Source: Rummeliibacillus pycnus_A (lineage in GTDB: Bacteria > Bacillota > Bacilli > Bacillales_A > Planococcaceae). Taken from it: a DNA stretch of 64,000 nucleotides. The stretch covers positions 1,302,001 to 1,366,000 of the forward strand of contig NZ_CP132291.1 of NCBI RefSeq assembly GCF_044359855.1, read 5' to 3'. Positions 51,909-61,900 of this stretch are shown here, piece after piece; the first letter of the stretch is position 1, and every line of letters starts with the position of its first letter. The notes below the pieces were generated by a model. That model saw nothing but the letters and a program-made list of their open reading frames with translations, was not told where the DNA came from and did not search any database. A program made the translations under genes and the position numbers.

Positions 51909-53201
51909 TTAACGAGCTAATTTCTTGAATACTTTTTGGAATGCTTCTACTGTTTTTGCGATATGTTCTTCTGTATGAGCTGTTGAGAAGAATACGCATT
52001 CGAATTGGGATGGTGGAAGGAAAATACCTTCTTCAGCCATTAATGCATAGTAGTCTGCAAATAATTGTAAATCGGCAGTTTTTGCTGTATCAAAGTTGAT
52101 AACTTTTTCATTTGTTAAGAAGTAGCCAATCATAGATCCTACACGGTTTACAGTGTGTGGAATATTATAAGTTTCTGCTGCTTCACGGAAGCCAACTTCT
52201 AATTGGTCTCCTAATTTTTTGAAGTAATCATATGATTCTGGTGTAACATGGTTTAATGTTTCAAGACCAGCAGCCATAGCTAAAGGGTTACCTGAAAGTG
52301 TGCCCGCTTGATAAATTGGACCTGCTGGAGCAACACGTTCCATAATTTCACGACGACCACCAAAAGCACCTACTGGAAGTCCACCACCGATTACTTTACC
52401 TAAGCAAGTAAGATCAGGAGTAACACCTAGATATCCTTGAGCACAGTTAAATCCTACACGGAAACCTGTCATTACTTCATCAAAGATTAATAATGATCCA
52501 GCTTTCGTTGTAATATCGCGTAAGCCTTCTAAAAAGCCAGGAAGAGGAGGAACGCAACCCATATTACCCGCAACTGGTTCTACAATGATTGCGGCAATCT
52601 CTTCACCGTATTTTTCGAACACTTGTTTAACAGATTCTAAGTCGTTATACGCGACTGTCAAAGTATTTTGAGCGATTCCCATTGGAACCCCAGGGCTATC
52701 TGGTAAACCTAGTGTTGCAACACCTGAACCAGCTTTAATCAATAATGAGTCACCATGTCCGTGATAAGAACCTTCGAATTTTAAGATTTTATCACGTCCT
52801 GTGAAGCCACGAGCAACACGAATTGCACTCATAGTTGCTTCTGTACCTGAAGAAACCATACGCACCATTTCAACTGATGGAACACGTTTAATTACTTCTT
52901 TAGCTAACTCATTTTCGATGACTGAAGATGCACCGAAGCTTGTACCTGTTTCAGCAACACGTTGAATCGTTGCTACAACATCAGGATGAGTGTGGCCGAT
53001 GATTAGTGGGCCCCATGATAATACATAGTCAATATAATCATTACCATCTACGTCAGTAATGATTGCACCGTGACCTTTTTCCATCACAATTGGGTCCATG
53101 TTTACTGCATTAAATGCACGAACTGGGCTGTTAACGCCACCTGGCATTAGGTTGATAGCTTCAGCAAATGCTGCTTTTGATTTTTCATGTGAACGAGTCA
53201 T
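51909..53201 (-). CDS. hemL: Glutamate-1-semialdehyde 2,1-aminomutase
   Basis: A 430-aa PLP enzyme making 5-aminolevulinate. VNSPVRAFNAVNMDP, PLP-site Lys in LTCLGKVIGGGLPVGAFGG, DEVMTGFRVG. Last gene of hemA-hemX-hemC-hemD-hemB-hemL, 3 bases after hemB. Confidence 0.97.
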   Translation of the reverse strand: MTRSHEKSKAAFAEAINLMPGGVNSPVRAFNAVNMDPIVMEKGHGAIITDVDGNDYIDYVLSWGPLIIGHTHPDVVATIQRVAETGTSFGASSVIENELAKEVIKRVPSVEMVRMVSSGTEATMSAIRVARGFTGRDKILKFEGSYHGHGDSLLIKAGSGVATLGLPDSPGVPMGIAQNTLTVAYNDLESVKQVFEKYGEEIAAIIVEPVAGNMGCVPPLPGFLEGLRDITTKAGSLLIFDEVMTGFRVGFNCAQGYLGVTPDLTCLGKVIGGGLPVGAFGGRREIMERVAPAGPIYQAGTLSGNPLAMAAGLETLNHVTPESYDYFKKLGDQLEVGFREAAETYNIPHTVNRVGSMIGYFLTNEKVINFDTAKTADLQLFADYYALMAEEGIFLPPSQFECVFFSTAHTEEHIAKTVEAFQKVFKKLAR

Positions 53202-53204
53202 TGA

Positions 53205-54188
53205 TTATTTCTCCTCCATCCAGCGAACTGCATCTTTCGCGTGGTAAGTAATGATTAAGTCCGCTCCAGCACGTTTCATACCTGTCAAAGTTTCTAGAAC
53301 GATTTGTTTTTCATCTACCCAGCCATTAATTGCTGCTGCTTTAACCATCGCATATTCACCACTTACATTGTATGCAACAACTGGTAAGTCATAATTGTTA
53401 CGAACATCACGAACAATATCTAAGTATGATAATGCTGGTTTTACGATTAAGAAATCTGCGCCTTCTTCAACATCACTAGTAGCTTCACGCATTGCTTCAT
53501 AACGATTTGATGGGTCCATTTGATATGTTTTACGGTCACCGAATTTTGGTGCACCATCAGCAGCATCACGGAATGGGCCATAGTATGCAGATGCATATTT
53601 TACAGCATATGACATGATTGGAACATCTTCAAACCCAGCTTCATCTAATCCTTTGCGAATTGCAGCAACAAATCCATCCATCATATTAGAAGGTGCGATA
53701 ATATCTGCGCCTGCTTGTGCTTGTGAGACAGCTGTTTTTGCAAGAAGATCTAGCGAAGGATCATTTAAGATTTTTTCGTCTTCTGATACAACGCCACAGT
53801 GACCATGTGAAGTGAATTCACATAAGCAAGTATCTGCGACTACGACGATATCAGGGTAGTTCTTTTTGACGAAACGTGTAGCTTCTTGTACGATACCGTG
53901 ATCATGGAAAGCTTGTGTACCAACCTCATCTTTTTCAGCTGGAAGACCAAAAAGAATAACAGATGGAATACCTAGAGATACAACCTCATCCATTTCTTCG
54001 CCTAAACGATCTAAAGAAAATTGATATACACCTGGCATTGAATTCACTGGATTCTTAATATTTTCGCCATCGATTACGAAAATTGGATAGATGAAATCTT
54101 CTTTGTGTAAGTATGTTTCTTTTACCATTGCACGCATAGTTGCAGATTGGCGTAGACGTCTATGTCTTTTAAAGTTTAAGTCTGTCAT
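53205..54188 (-). CDS. hemB: Delta-aminolevulinic acid dehydratase (porphobilinogen synthase)
   Basis: A 327-aa enzyme joining two aminolevulinates. Zinc site Cys cluster DTCLCEFTSHGHCG and the two Schiff-base lysines in MSYAVKYASAYYGPFRDAA and LIVKPALSYLDIV. It follows hemD by 2 bases. Confidence 0.97.
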   Translation of the reverse strand: MTDLNFKRHRRLRQSATMRAMVKETYLHKEDFIYPIFVIDGENIKNPVNSMPGVYQFSLDRLGEEMDEVVSLGIPSVILFGLPAEKDEVGTQAFHDHGIVQEATRFVKKNYPDIVVVADTCLCEFTSHGHCGVVSEDEKILNDPSLDLLAKTAVSQAQAGADIIAPSNMMDGFVAAIRKGLDEAGFEDVPIMSYAVKYASAYYGPFRDAADGAPKFGDRKTYQMDPSNRYEAMREATSDVEEGADFLIVKPALSYLDIVRDVRNNYDLPVVAYNVSGEYAMVKAAAINGWVDEKQIVLETLTGMKRAGADLIITYHAKDAVRWMEEK

Positions 54189-54190
54189 GA

Positions 54191-54949
54191 TTAAAGTTCC
54201 TTTCCTTTAGCTAATTCGTCAATAATGGCCATCATTGTATACTTTTCTGGTTTTATATCTACCGCTGCCCCAACATTTTGCAATGCCGTCTCTGTCACAT
54301 GACCGATTGCTGCAATCTTAAAGCCATTCCAACCGATTTCAGGAGCTATATGCTTTGCAAAAACTTCTACTGCAGAAGGACTTGCAAAGATCACAGTTAC
54401 GGTTGGTGATTGCACAATCAATTCTTTCAAAGCAGAGGCATGTTCTGTTGTCTGAATTGTTTCATAAACAGTCCATTCTTCTACTGGAAACGGTAATCCC
54501 TCTTTTATAGTAGCCTTTGCTAAACTTCCTTTCAAGAATAGACAACTTTTTAATTGTCCAACATGCATTGGGAACTCTTTAACGAAGGTATCTGCACTAT
54601 ATGTAGAAGGCATAAAATCAATCTTAAAACCTAACTTTTCGAGAGCTTGTGCTGTTTTCTCACCTACTACAGCAATTTTCGCCAAGTAATTCTCTTTAGT
54701 TTGTTTTAAACGTGCTAGTTTATTTGAAAAAGCTTGTACAGCATTTTGACTAGTAAATAGTAGCCATTCACAATTCATCGCATGTTCAAGCATCTGGAAA
54801 TCCTCTGACGTTTCGATTTCATGTACAGTAATAAGCGGCAAATGATATACTTTGCCGCCTAAAGCTGTAATTTTGGAAGATATAGAATGCGTAATATTCG
54901 TGCCTGTCAGAACAATTTGTTGTTCTTGTAAAGGCAAATTATTTTGCAT
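54191..54949 (-). CDS. hemD: Uroporphyrinogen-III synthase
   Basis: A 252-aa enzyme that closes and inverts the tetrapyrrole ring. HemD sequences diverge widely; the call rests on position, length and motifs such as LLFTSQNAVQAFSNKL, VVGEKTAQALEKLG and VIFASPSAVEVFAKHI. Overlaps hemC by 11 bases. Confidence 0.9.
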   Translation of the reverse strand: MQNNLPLQEQQIVLTGTNITHSISSKITALGGKVYHLPLITVHEIETSEDFQMLEHAMNCEWLLFTSQNAVQAFSNKLARLKQTKENYLAKIAVVGEKTAQALEKLGFKIDFMPSTYSADTFVKEFPMHVGQLKSCLFLKGSLAKATIKEGLPFPVEEWTVYETIQTTEHASALKELIVQSPTVTVIFASPSAVEVFAKHIAPEIGWNGFKIAAIGHVTETALQNVGAAVDIKPEKYTMMAIIDELAKGKEL

Positions 54950-55871
54950 CTTGCTCAGCCTTTACTTTTTGAATCAAATCAAAGGCACCTTGTTTTGTTA
55001 ACTTAGCAGCAACTTCTTTACCAGCTGCAATAGCGTCTTTTGAAACTAAAGATTCTCTATAGAAAACAGAAGCATCAGGAGCTGCTACTAAACCTTTAAA
55101 ATCCACTTGACCATCATTGTAGCGTGCAAATCCTGCGATCGGCACTTGGCAGCCACCATCCATAGCAGCTAAGAACGCACGTTCAGCTTGTGCTTCTTCC
55201 CAAGTTGCTTGGTCTGTCAATTTAGCAAGTTCTGCAAGTAATTCTTCATCTTCACTACGGCATTCAATACCTAGTGAGCCTTGTCCGACAGCCGGCATAC
55301 AAACATCCGTGGATAAATATTCAGTAACAACTTCATCATTCCAGCCTAATCGTTTTAAACCTGCAGCTGCTAAAATAATGGCGTCATATTCATCTGTTTC
55401 AAGTTTTGCTAAACGGGTATCAACGTTACCGCGAATCCATTTGATTTCTAAATCAGGGCGTGCAAGTAATAATTGTGCACTACGACGTAAACTACTAGTA
55501 CCTACAACTGCACCTTTGGGAAGGTCTGCAAATTTCACATGGCCATTTGAAATAAATGCATCACGAGGATCTTCACGTTTCGGAATACATCCGATTACAA
55601 GTCCTTCTGGAAGTACAGCAGGCATATCCTTCATGCTATGAACAGCAAAATCGATTTCTTTATCGAATAATTCTTGTTCAATTTCTTTAACAAATAAGCC
55701 TTTACCGCCTACTTTTGACAATTGAACGTCAAGGATTTTATCACCTTTCGTTACAATTTCCTTCACTTCAAATTCAAATGGAGCACCGGCTTTTTTTAAT
55801 TGGTCGATGAACCACTTAGTTTGTGTCAAAGCAAGTTTACTTCTTCTAGATCCTACAATAATTTTACGCAC
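54939..55871 (-). CDS. hemC: Porphobilinogen deaminase (hydroxymethylbilane synthase)
   Basis: A 310-aa enzyme. GSRRSKLALTQTKWFID at the N-terminus, FAVHSMKDMPAVLPEGL, GTSSLRRSAQLL, and the dipyrromethane cofactor Cys in AAMDGGCQVPIAGFA. Confidence 0.97.
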   Translation of the reverse strand: MRKIIVGSRRSKLALTQTKWFIDQLKKAGAPFEFEVKEIVTKGDKILDVQLSKVGGKGLFVKEIEQELFDKEIDFAVHSMKDMPAVLPEGLVIGCIPKREDPRDAFISNGHVKFADLPKGAVVGTSSLRRSAQLLLARPDLEIKWIRGNVDTRLAKLETDEYDAIILAAAGLKRLGWNDEVVTEYLSTDVCMPAVGQGSLGIECRSEDEELLAELAKLTDQATWEEAQAERAFLAAMDGGCQVPIAGFARYNDGQVDFKGLVAAPDASVFYRESLVSKDAIAAGKEVAAKLTKQGAFDLIQKVKAEQDAK

Positions 55872-55890
55872 TTATAATCCAACCTTTCTA

Positions 55891-56721
55891 TTAATACCAA
55901 AAGTGAAAACTTGATAAACGACTTCCTAAGAAGAAGTTAATAATAATGATCAAGAACGCATAGACATGTGTCCAAGCATACATTGTTGTTTGTAGTTTTC
56001 CTTTTCGATTTCCATATAAAATTACACAATAGATTAATAATGATATAAATGAGCCAACAATCTTCACATCGAAAATTGTAAAATTAGCTAATGAAACATA
56101 GGCCCATTGCAATCCCAATATTAAACTAATCAATAAAAATGGAATACCTGTTAATAATGCACCCGACATACCTTTTTGAGCTTGCTCTAAAGAGGGTAAT
56201 CTCGTCCATTGTTTTGTCCATTTCTTTTTCTTAAGTACATTATATAGGATTAAATACAATGTGGAGAAAACAAATGACAAAGAAAAAGCAACATATGACA
56301 ATATTGCGAACGTTATATGGATAACGAGCAACTCAGAAACGAGTGAATGTCCCACTGGTGACTGCGCGATTTGATTTGGTGCAAATGTATGAATCGACAT
56401 AAAGATAAAACCGATGACATTTAAGAAGAACACCGGCAAATCGACACGATATAAACAATGCAATAATATCGAAATCGTTACTAAAAGCCAAGCATAGAAA
56501 TAGATTCCTTCAAACAAGGATAATATCGGGAATCGATGTGTATCTATAATATAAAGCCCTAAGAAAACGGACTGCAAAATCCATACTATCGATACAAGCC
56601 AAAACGCAATTCGGTGTGCTTTGGCATCTTTATTGAGATAATCTATAAAATAAAAGACAAGACTGATCGCATATAAGACGACCATTGCTTCATGTAGCCT
56701 TGTCATCGTCAAATCAGTCAT
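55891..56721 (-). CDS. hemX: HemX membrane protein (CcsA-like), regulator of HemA level
   Basis: A 276-aa polytopic protein (about eight membrane segments) of the CcsA/cytochrome c assembly fold. In B. subtilis HemX (also 276 aa) lowers HemA abundance. I use the ATG at 56721 after AAGGAG; the 30-residue upstream extension lacks a site. It lies between hemA and hemC, the conserved position. Confidence 0.92.
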   Translation of the reverse strand: MTDLTMTRLHEAMVVLYAISLVFYFIDYLNKDAKAHRIAFWLVSIVWILQSVFLGLYIIDTHRFPILSLFEGIYFYAWLLVTISILLHCLYRVDLPVFFLNVIGFIFMSIHTFAPNQIAQSPVGHSLVSELLVIHITFAILSYVAFSLSFVFSTLYLILYNVLKKKKWTKQWTRLPSLEQAQKGMSGALLTGIPFLLISLILGLQWAYVSLANFTIFDVKIVGSFISLLIYCVILYGNRKGKLQTTMYAWTHVYAFLIIIINFFLGSRLSSFHFWY

Positions 56722-56820
56722 AACAAACTCCTTTGTGTCATGTTTTACATTAGATGAAAAAAGCGCCTTCGCACCTATTAGTTTACCACATAGATACGAA
56801 AACGCATTCAAAAAAGTTCT

Positions 56821-58185
56821 TTAATATGATAATTTAGCATCAGTTATCTGTGTTGCTAATGCTTGTTTTTGCATGCGTTCTTTTTGGTGAAGTTGTTGTT
56901 TTCTAGCTTCTTCTTCTACTTCTTCTTCAATTCCAAAAATTTGTTGAAATAACGCTAATTGCTCTTTTGGATTTTGAGAGCTCGCCATTTCCTTTGCTTG
57001 CAAAATAGGTTCTTTTAACAATTGGTTAATAATCGATTTCGTATGCTTATTCAATACCTTTTTTTCACGCTCAGTTAAGTCAGGCATTTTATTTTCAATA
57101 CTTTGCATTGTTTCTGATTGGATTCGAGCAGCTTTTTCTCGAAGTGCTGCAATAACAGGAACAACACCTAAAGTAGTCATCCATTCTTTGAATTCATCGA
57201 TTTCTGAACCAATCATAGATGTAATTTTTTCAGCTGCGCGTTGACGTTCAGCAAGATTCGCTTCGACAATACCGTGTAAATCATCGATATCATATAAGAA
57301 TACATTTTGAAGATCGCCAATACGTGGATCCAGATCTCGGGGAACAGCAATATCAACCATAAATATCGGTTTTCCCTTACGTAAATGTTCGATATGTTGC
57401 ATTAAATCATAATCAATTACATAATCTGTCGCACCAGTTGAACTAATTAAAATATCTGCTTCTAATAATACACATTGCAGTTCTTGCATAGATTTTGCAG
57501 TACCATTAAACTTCTCTGCTAATGTTTCTGCTTTAGAAAATGTACGGTTAATAACAGTTACTTTACCAACACCGCTACCGTATAAATTTTCAACTGCAAG
57601 TTCACCCATTTTGCCTGCACCTAAAATAGCTACATGTTTATTTGATAATGATCCGAAAATTTTCTTTGCAAGTTCCACCGCTGCGTAAGAAACAGAAACG
57701 GCATTTTCGCCAATAGCTGTTTCACCATGCGCGCGTTTTGCAAATGTTATGGCTTGTTTGAATAATTTATTATAAACAGTACCTGTAACTCCAATTTCTT
57801 GAGCTTTTAAAAAGCTACCTTTAACTTGTCCTAAAATTTGAGTTTCGCCTAATACCATTGAGTCTATTCCTGAAGAAACATTGAATAGATGCATCATTGA
57901 ACTATCTTCTTCACGAATGTAAAGATGAGATTCAAAAAACTCAACTGGAACTTTAAACCAAGTTGATAGGAATTGTTTAATATAATAACGTCCTGTATGC
58001 AGTTGATCTACCACTGCATAAATTTCAGTACGGTTACAAGTTGAGACAATTACATCCTCTAATATACTTTTTTGGCTTTGTAATGCTCTCATCGCATTCG
58101 GTAGTTCTTCTTCAGTAAATGAGAATTTCTCACGAATTTCGACGGGCGCTGTTTTATAATTCAAGCCTACTACTATGGTATGCAT
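56821..58185 (-). CDS. hemA: Glutamyl-tRNA reductase
   Basis: A 454-aa NADPH enzyme that makes glutamate-1-semialdehyde, the rate-setting step. Catalytic Cys in VIVSTCNRTEIYAVV, NADPH site VAILGAGKMGELAV, RDLDPRIGDL and the C-terminal dimerisation domain. I use the ATG at 58185, 9 bases after GAGGTG, so it begins MHTIVVGLNYKTAPVEIRE as in B. subtilis (455 aa). First gene of the operon. Confidence 0.97.
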   Translation of the reverse strand: MHTIVVGLNYKTAPVEIREKFSFTEEELPNAMRALQSQKSILEDVIVSTCNRTEIYAVVDQLHTGRYYIKQFLSTWFKVPVEFFESHLYIREEDSSMMHLFNVSSGIDSMVLGETQILGQVKGSFLKAQEIGVTGTVYNKLFKQAITFAKRAHGETAIGENAVSVSYAAVELAKKIFGSLSNKHVAILGAGKMGELAVENLYGSGVGKVTVINRTFSKAETLAEKFNGTAKSMQELQCVLLEADILISSTGATDYVIDYDLMQHIEHLRKGKPIFMVDIAVPRDLDPRIGDLQNVFLYDIDDLHGIVEANLAERQRAAEKITSMIGSEIDEFKEWMTTLGVVPVIAALREKAARIQSETMQSIENKMPDLTEREKKVLNKHTKSIINQLLKEPILQAKEMASSQNPKEQLALFQQIFGIEEEVEEEARKQQLHQKERMQKQALATQITDAKLSY

Positions 58186-58223
58186 GAAATTATACACCTC
58201 TCACGTTCGAATTAACGATTCCT

Positions 58224-58232
58224 ATTATAGCA
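58224..58232 (-). promoter_or_regulatory. Extended -10 promoter element for the heme operon
   Basis: TGCTATAAT on the minus strand, an extended -10 box, 39 bases upstream of the hemA ATG. No good -35 box is seen. I found no clear PerR-type box, although hemA is PerR-controlled in B. subtilis. Confidence 0.5.
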
Positions 58233-58283
58233 CAAAATATGAATTATCCTGCTTTTATTTTGTGAACAGGATATGACATAAAG

Positions 58284-58490
58284 TGAAACTTCCATCAGTG
58301 GGGGCTCTTCATCTCCCACTGAAAAAAGAACTCAGTTTAATTTCGCCACGTCCTGTGGCAACAACTGAGTGTCCAACATCCTGTTGGACCGAACCAATCG
58401 GGCTTTTACGGGCAGTTATCCCCCAACTATCTTCTTTGCTTCTCGCTCAATCTGAGGTAGGGATATTACTGTCCGTTAATGCGGGATAAG
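58284..58490. repeat. Composite intergenic repeat, copy C (B-type element carrying an A-type core)
   Basis: The ends match copy B at 30.7 kb (CAGTGG and AACCAATCGGGCTTTTACGG, GGCAGTTA), while 58344-58386 matches the complement of the copy A core (1961-2003) at 39 of 43 bases. It can also form a hairpin from CAGTGGG/CCCACTG near 58296-58321. No supported gene. Confidence 0.75.
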
Positions 58491-58600
58491 AATCGATATT
58501 TTTTCTTTAGAATTATTATAATCTATATTTTATCAAATCATACATTGAAGCACAACATAGTTGCTCTTTGATTAAACTTTCCTACAAATATGCTATATCC

Positions 58601-58677
58601 TGAAGTGGAATCAGCTTCGCTTTCCCGCCGGTAAAGATTGCTCCTGCGATTACTCGTCGCAGGAAATTATACTTCAA
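58601..58677. repeat. GC-rich palindromic repeat, copy E
   Basis: TGAAGT at the left and ACTTCA at the right are inverted; inside are CGCTTTCCCGCCGG, similar to copy A, and a hairpin CCTGCGA/TCGCAGG (58643-58649 with 58657-58663). The remaining AT-rich DNA between 58491 and 58760 shows no gene. Confidence 0.55.
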
Positions 58678-58754
58678 CAAAAATTGGAACACAAAATTTT
58701 ATTATTAAAATTCATGCATTTTGACTTTTTCAGTGGCCCTAGTTTTGCTAGATT

Positions 58755-58795
58755 TGTAAAAAAACCTGTAGAATTTTTTCAACTCTACAGGTTTT
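58755..58795 (-). terminator. Terminator of lonA-engB
   Basis: Perfect 12-bp stem (58761-58772 with 58784-58795), with seven T on the minus strand. It lies 11 bases beyond the engB stop. Confidence 0.88.
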
Positions 58796-58806
58796 ATGTA
58801 ATACTA

Positions 58807-59388
58807 CTACATTCTTTTTTCTATTTCTTCCCATGCTTTTTCCATACCCATCCCTTTTTCAGATGAGAATAAAATAAGTGGGTCATTCGGATCCATATCC
58901 AAAACATCTTCGACCATTTTTATATGTTTGGCATAGTTTCCTTTTTTAATCTTATCAGCTTTTGTCGCAATTACGATTGTTGGAATATTGTAGTGTTTTA
59001 AAAAATCATACATCATGCAGTCATCATCTGTTGGTTCGTGACGAATATCAATGATTTGTACAACTGCCTTTAACATACCACGACCAGTTAAATACTGCTC
59101 GATCATTTTGCCCCAAGCTTCACGTTCAGTTTTAGAAACTTTTGCATAACCATAACCGGGTACGTCTACAAAAAACAATTGCTCTTCAATTTTATAGAAG
59201 TTTAGTGTTTGAGTCTTCCCTGGTTTTGAAGATATACGAGCCATACTCTTTCGACCAATCATTCGATTGATAAAAGAAGATTTACCAACATTAGAACGAC
59301 CTGCAAGAGCGAACTCTGGCAGACCGTCCTCTGGATATTGAGCTGGTCGAACAGCACTAATGACCATCTCTACATTATTGACTTTCAT
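58807..59388 (-). CDS. engB: Ribosome-biogenesis GTPase EngB (YsxC)
   Basis: A 193-aa essential GTPase for 50S assembly. G motifs GRSNVGKSSFINRMIG, DVPGYGYAKVS and TKADKIKKG. Overlaps lonA by 4 bases, so the two are coupled. Confidence 0.97.
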   Translation of the reverse strand: MKVNNVEMVISAVRPAQYPEDGLPEFALAGRSNVGKSSFINRMIGRKSMARISSKPGKTQTLNFYKIEEQLFFVDVPGYGYAKVSKTEREAWGKMIEQYLTGRGMLKAVVQIIDIRHEPTDDDCMMYDFLKHYNIPTIVIATKADKIKKGNYAKHIKMVEDVLDMDPNDPLILFSSEKGMGMEKAWEEIEKRM

Positions 59389-61712
59389 GAAATCCCTCCG
59401 TCTAACGCTAATTTCAATACTTCATCTGCGTTTGACACGGGCTTAAATGTGAGCCCTTTACGAACACTTTCTGGAATATCATCAATATCACGTTCATTAT
59501 CTTTCGGTATAATAATTGTTGTTAATCCTGCACGGTGAGCACCTAGTGATTTTTCCTTCAAGCCACCAATCGGTAATACTCGACCACGCAAAGTAACTTC
59601 ACCTGTCATGCCAACTTCACGGCGAATTGGTCGTTTGGTAATTGCCGAAGTAATCGCCGTAACCATCGTAATACCTGCTGAAGGACCATCTTTTGGGACA
59701 GCTCCTTCTGGTACATGGATATGAATGTCATGCTTATCAAAGAAATCTTCATCAATTCCTAATTGATCTGCTTTTGAACGCACATAAGATAATGCTGTTT
59801 GTGCAGATTCCTTCATGACATCACCCAATTTACCAGTTAATTGAATCTTTCCTTTACCTGGAGTAAGTGAAACTTCAATTTGAAGCGTATCACCGCCAAC
59901 AACAGTATAAGCTAAGCCTGTTGCTACACCAATTTGGTTCTCTTTTTCTGCTTGTCCATGGTGGAATCGGTGTTTTCCTAATAGGTCTTCTAGGTTTTTC
60001 GCTGTAATGACAACACGTTTTTTGTCACCTGATACTATTTGTTTTGCCGCTTTACGGCACAATGAAGCAACTTGACGTTCCAAATTACGTACACCCGCTT
60101 CTCGCGTATAATAACGAATTAAGTCAAGTACTGCATCATCTCGGATTTGCAGCTGTGCTTTTGCTAAACCGTTTTCTTCCATTTGCTTTGGTATTAAGTG
60201 ATTCTTTGCGATTTCTTGTTTTTCTACTTCTGTATAACCGGCAATAGAAATGATTTCCATTCGATCACGTAACGGCCCAGGAATTGTACTTAAATCATTT
60301 GCGGTAGCAATGAACATAACATTCGATAGGTCATATGTTTCTTCGATATAGTGATCACTAAATGTACTATTTTGATTAGGATCCAATACTTCTAACATAG
60401 CTGCTGCTGGATCACCACGGAAATCATTCGACATTTTATCAATTTCATCCAATAAGAAGACAGGATTAATCGTACCTGCTTTTTTCATACCTTGTACAAT
60501 TCGCCCAGGCATTGCACCGACATACGTTCTTCGATGGCCGCGAATTTCGGACTCATCGCGAACACCACCTAATGAGATTCGAACAAATTTCCGATTTAAT
60601 GATTCAGCAATCGATTTTGCTAAAGATGTTTTCCCTACTCCTGGAGGTCCTGCTAGGCACAGTATTGGTCCACGAAGTGAATTGGTTAATTGTTGGACAG
60701 AGAGGTATTCTAAAATACGTTCTTTTACCTCTTCTAAACCTTCGTGATCTCGATTTAATATCTTTTCTGCAACATGGATATCACGACGATCTTCAGTAGC
60801 CGTTTTCCACGGAAGAGAAATAAGCCAATCTAAATAGTTTCGAATCACACCGCTCTCTGCAGAAGCAGCTGGAATTTTGTCATAACGACCTAATTCCTTC
60901 AAGGCAACATTCATCGTATCCTCAGGCATTTCAGAAGCTTCAATACGTTTTTTTAGTTCTTCAACTTCTGCTTGTTTTCCTTCGCGGTCTCCAAGTTCTT
61001 CTTGGATTGCTTTCATCTGCTCACGTAAATAGAATTCTTTTTGCGTTTTTTCCATCGCACGCTTAACTTTGGTATTAATCTTCTGTTCAAGATTTAATAC
61101 TTCTTGTTCATCATGTAATCGTTGAATTAAGATATTGATTCTTTCTTTTACATCTATCATGCGAAGAATTTCTTGTTTTCCTTGCATTTTTAATGGTAAA
61201 TACGATGCAATAGTATCTGCGAAACGACCAGGCTCTTCAATATCTGCTACTGTTTCATAAGAATCGTTAGAAATTTTGCTAGATGCTTTTGAATATCTTT
61301 CAAAATGAGATAATAATGTACGCATCAATGCTTCTGTTTCAATATCAACTTCTTTTGAATCAATTAAATTTTCCAGATCCGCCGACATATAGTCTTCATG
61401 ATCTATACATTTCTTAATTCTTGCTCGGTTGAGACCTTCCACGAGCACTCGTAATGTTCCATTCGGTAATTTCAACATTTGCTTCACATAAGCAACAGTT
61501 CCCACTTCATATAAATCATCTTGTACCGGATTTTCGACACTCATGACTTTTTGTGTCACAAGAAATATCAAATTATCATCCGCCATCGCTTTTTCCAATG
61601 CTTCAATAGAGCGTTCACGACCTACATCAATATGTAATAATATCGTTGGATAAACGAGTAACCCTCTAAGTGGTAAAAGTGGTATGTCTTTCGTTCTAGT
61701 TACTTCTGCCAT
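59385..61712 (-). CDS. lonA: ATP-dependent protease La (LonA)
   Basis: A 775-aa AAA+ serine protease. LAN domain (IPLLPLRGLLVYP), coiled coil, Walker A GPPGVGKTSLAKSIA, and the Ser-Lys dyad in PKDGPSAGITM and LPIGGLKEKSLGAHRAG. I use the ATG at 61712, 9 bases after GGAGGTG. B. subtilis has lonB next to it; lonB is absent here, and clpX follows directly. Confidence 0.97.
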   Translation of the reverse strand: MAEVTRTKDIPLLPLRGLLVYPTILLHIDVGRERSIEALEKAMADDNLIFLVTQKVMSVENPVQDDLYEVGTVAYVKQMLKLPNGTLRVLVEGLNRARIKKCIDHEDYMSADLENLIDSKEVDIETEALMRTLLSHFERYSKASSKISNDSYETVADIEEPGRFADTIASYLPLKMQGKQEILRMIDVKERINILIQRLHDEQEVLNLEQKINTKVKRAMEKTQKEFYLREQMKAIQEELGDREGKQAEVEELKKRIEASEMPEDTMNVALKELGRYDKIPAASAESGVIRNYLDWLISLPWKTATEDRRDIHVAEKILNRDHEGLEEVKERILEYLSVQQLTNSLRGPILCLAGPPGVGKTSLAKSIAESLNRKFVRISLGGVRDESEIRGHRRTYVGAMPGRIVQGMKKAGTINPVFLLDEIDKMSNDFRGDPAAAMLEVLDPNQNSTFSDHYIEETYDLSNVMFIATANDLSTIPGPLRDRMEIISIAGYTEVEKQEIAKNHLIPKQMEENGLAKAQLQIRDDAVLDLIRYYTREAGVRNLERQVASLCRKAAKQIVSGDKKRVVITAKNLEDLLGKHRFHHGQAEKENQIGVATGLAYTVVGGDTLQIEVSLTPGKGKIQLTGKLGDVMKESAQTALSYVRSKADQLGIDEDFFDKHDIHIHVPEGAVPKDGPSAGITMVTAITSAITKRPIRREVGMTGEVTLRGRVLPIGGLKEKSLGAHRAGLTTIIIPKDNERDIDDIPESVRKGLTFKPVSNADEVLKLALDGGIS

Positions 61713-61834
61713 ACGGGTGATCACCTCCGACTGATTGTGTGAAATTTCATCTTTTTATTGAATATCCTAGGAGCTTTTTCAATTACGCTATAAGTATGTT
61801 ACAGAATACTCTTTTCATGCACAATAATAAGTTT

Positions 61835-61890
61835 AAAAAAAGCTGACCATCGAGCAAGTGCTGATTGGCACTTGATCGAAGCCAGCTTTT
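61835..61890 (-). terminator. Terminator of clpX
   Basis: A long imperfect stem (about 61840-61862 with 61868-61890; AGCTGACCATCGAGCAAGTG type) with seven T on the minus strand. It sits between clpX and lonA. Confidence 0.82.
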
Positions 61891-61900
61891 CAATCAGTTC

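Noticed and set aside
58283..58489. 68-aa plus-strand ORF after hemA.
   Set aside because: It coincides with repeat copy C and encodes the repeat's hairpins; no ribosome site.
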